This document shows positions 63,172-64,000 of a stretch of 64,000 bases of DNA, one piece after another (the stretch's first letter is position 1; every line of letters begins with the position of its first letter). Below the pieces are notes generated by a model. The model was given only the letters and a program-made list of their open reading frames with translations. It was not told the origin of the DNA and did not search any database. The stretch covers positions 682,001-746,000 of the forward strand of contig JABUFD010000001.1 in NCBI GenBank assembly GCA_013314735.1, written 5' to 3'. The DNA is from Anaerolineae bacterium (GTDB taxonomy: Bacteria > Chloroflexota > Anaerolineae > Anaerolineales > Anaerolineaceae). Both the position numbers and the translations under genes were made by a program.

Positions 63172-63897
63172 ATGAATATGGAAGCCCTTAAAAAGCATGC
63201 TGCGGCCCTGTTCCATGTTCACCTCACAGAACACCAGCTCAAACAATTGATGTTGTTTGAGGAGGAGTTGTTGCGGTGGAATGCGAACATTAACCTGACA
63301 GCCATATCTGATTCGGATGGGGTGCGCAGTAAACATTTTCTTGATTCAATGTCAACCTATCCATTGCTTAAAGAACGTACTGTCCGGTCGGTGATTGATG
63401 TCGGTACTGGTGCAGGATTTCCAGGATTGGTCATAAAGTTGTTGTTGCCTGAGATTAAGCTGACATTGGTGGAATCGGTTGGAAAGAAGCTGCAATTTTG
63501 TGAACATATCTGTACCCAGTTGGGTTTTACGAATGTAACATTTGTGAACGCACGGGCGGAAGAAGTGGGACAGGAAGCCAGGCATCGGGAACAATATGAT
63601 GTCGCCATCGCCAGGGCCGTTGCCCAACTGCCCATTCTGGTGGAATACCTGGTGCCATTGGTCGGTTTAAATGGCATCGTGGTTGCCCAAAAAGGAGAAA
63701 GCGGTCCGGCTGAAGCACAAAAAGCGGAGTATGCCATTCGTGTTCTGGGCGGGCACTTACGCCAGTTGATTCAGATCAATGTACCAGAGGTGGTGGAGGA
63801 TCGCTACCTGGTGGTGATTGACAAAATTGCCACCACGCACGATCGTTACCCACGCCGGGTGGGCATGCCGGCCAAGCGGCCACTGTTGCCCGAATAA
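63172..63897 (+). CDS. rsmG: 16S rRNA (guanine-N7) methyltransferase
   Basis: A 241-residue RsmG/GidB that methylates G527 (E. coli numbering) in 16S rRNA. LRWNANINLTAI and KHFLDSM are the N-terminal family motifs, DVGTGAGFPGLVIK is the SAM motif, and YDVAIARAVAQLP supports the assignment. The next ATG (63178) is also possible. There is no SD and the -10 box is 6 nt away, so a leaderless mRNA is predicted. It converges on recF with one base between the stop codons. Confidence 0.95.
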   Translation: MNMEALKKHAAALFHVHLTEHQLKQLMLFEEELLRWNANINLTAISDSDGVRSKHFLDSMSTYPLLKERTVRSVIDVGTGAGFPGLVIKLLLPEIKLTLVESVGKKLQFCEHICTQLGFTNVTFVNARAEEVGQEARHREQYDVAIARAVAQLPILVEYLVPLVGLNGIVVAQKGESGPAEAQKAEYAIRVLGGHLRQLIQINVPEVVEDRYLVVIDKIATTHDRYPRRVGMPAKRPLLPE

Positions 63898-63898
63898 A

Positions 63899-64000
63899 TC
63901 AACCTTCCGTCAGGATACCACCGTGGATGCGCCAGATGTGGCTCCCTTGCAGGGAAGCGGGATCAAACAAGTTCAGGTCGGTTGTGGTCAGGAATACCTG
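63899..64000 (-). CDS. recF: RecF C-terminal fragment, runs off the window
   Basis: The minus strand encodes 33 residues and a stop: QVFLTTTDLNLFD, then IWRIHGGILTEG. This is the C-terminal Walker-B-distal segment of RecF (QVLLT-TDL and W-hydrophobic-GG). The rest of the gene lies right of the window. RecF loads RecA at gaps and often sits near dnaN. Confidence 0.75.
   Translation of the reverse strand, partial: QVFLTTTDLNLFDPASLQGSHIWRIHGGILTEG

Noticed and set aside
1-64000. CRISPR arrays, insertion sequences, toxin-antitoxin or defence islands
   Set aside because: I saw no regularly spaced repeats, transposase or recombinase genes, or known defence gene sets on either strand.

Overview
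The window reads as ordinary chromosome from a bacterium of roughly 50% GC, most probably Chloroflexota, class Anaerolineae. That placement is inference from gene style: a fused glycyl-tRNA synthetase followed by dnaG and rpoD, an Agl23/TIGR03663 membrane protein carrying NHL repeats, many lipoproteins and beta-propeller proteins, and a YhhN/YitT pair. No 16S gene is present to confirm it. Genes are densely packed and convergent pairs commonly end within 0-10 bp of each other. I see no insertion sequence, prophage, integrase, CRISPR array or large repeat.

Layout: 1-5.7 kb holds a fold-type-II PLP enzyme (cut by the left edge), a GH2 glycosidase and glycogen phosphorylase. 5.7-9.4 kb holds a structured leader, proS, era and a YhhN protein. 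9.4-16.2 kb holds YitT, a methyltransferase, the SRP RNA, a DUF4037 protein, pcrA and holB. 16.3-18.9 kb is a leftward three-gene unit (AmrS radical SAM enzyme, slipin, HUMPS-family decarboxylase/aldolase). 19.0-24.7 kb is rightward: a lipoprotein, then a tight Gfo/Idh/MocA - nucleoside hydrolase - SixA - S9 peptidase unit. 24.8-35.5 kb is leftward: a WD40 lipoprotein, rpoD, dnaG, fused glyQS, a CrtI-type oxidoreductase and nagA. 35.6-40 kb holds a GNAT protein, a small four-helix membrane protein, an unknown membrane protein, and a TetR regulator whose operator recurs in front of the next gene, a GH13 glycosidase. 40-49 kb holds Agl23-NHL, an MFS transporter, a HAD-HD fusion, a class A beta-lactamase-like serine hydrolase, a nucleotidyltransferase-GHMP fusion and tRNA-Glu(CTC). 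49-53.2 kb is a metal homeostasis block: ABC importer, Fur-family repressor and CDF exporter, with a perfect palindromic Fur/Zur-type operator. 53.3-64 kb holds trxA, an isoprenylcysteine-methyltransferase-like protein, glnS, a split glutamine-dependent NAD synthase (nitrilase plus NadE), a propeller protein, DegV, clpC, rsmG and the tail of recF.

Two patterns deserve attention. First, at least six genes (rsmG, the CDF exporter, the TetR gene, a GNAT gene, the ICMT-like gene, a propeller gene; amrS nearly so) have a TATAAT/TACAAT -10 box only 6-7 nt before the start codon and no Shine-Dalgarno sequence, which predicts leaderless mRNAs next to many normal SD-led genes. Second, a 16-bp palindrome TATACCGATCGGTATA sits inside the consensus promoter of the TetR gene, and a near-identical site precedes the GH13 gene, defining a small self-contained regulon. 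Several domain fusions (HAD-HD, nucleotidyltransferase-GHMP, Agl23-NHL) are also notable. I do not see a clear undescribed multi-gene defence or biosynthetic system here.
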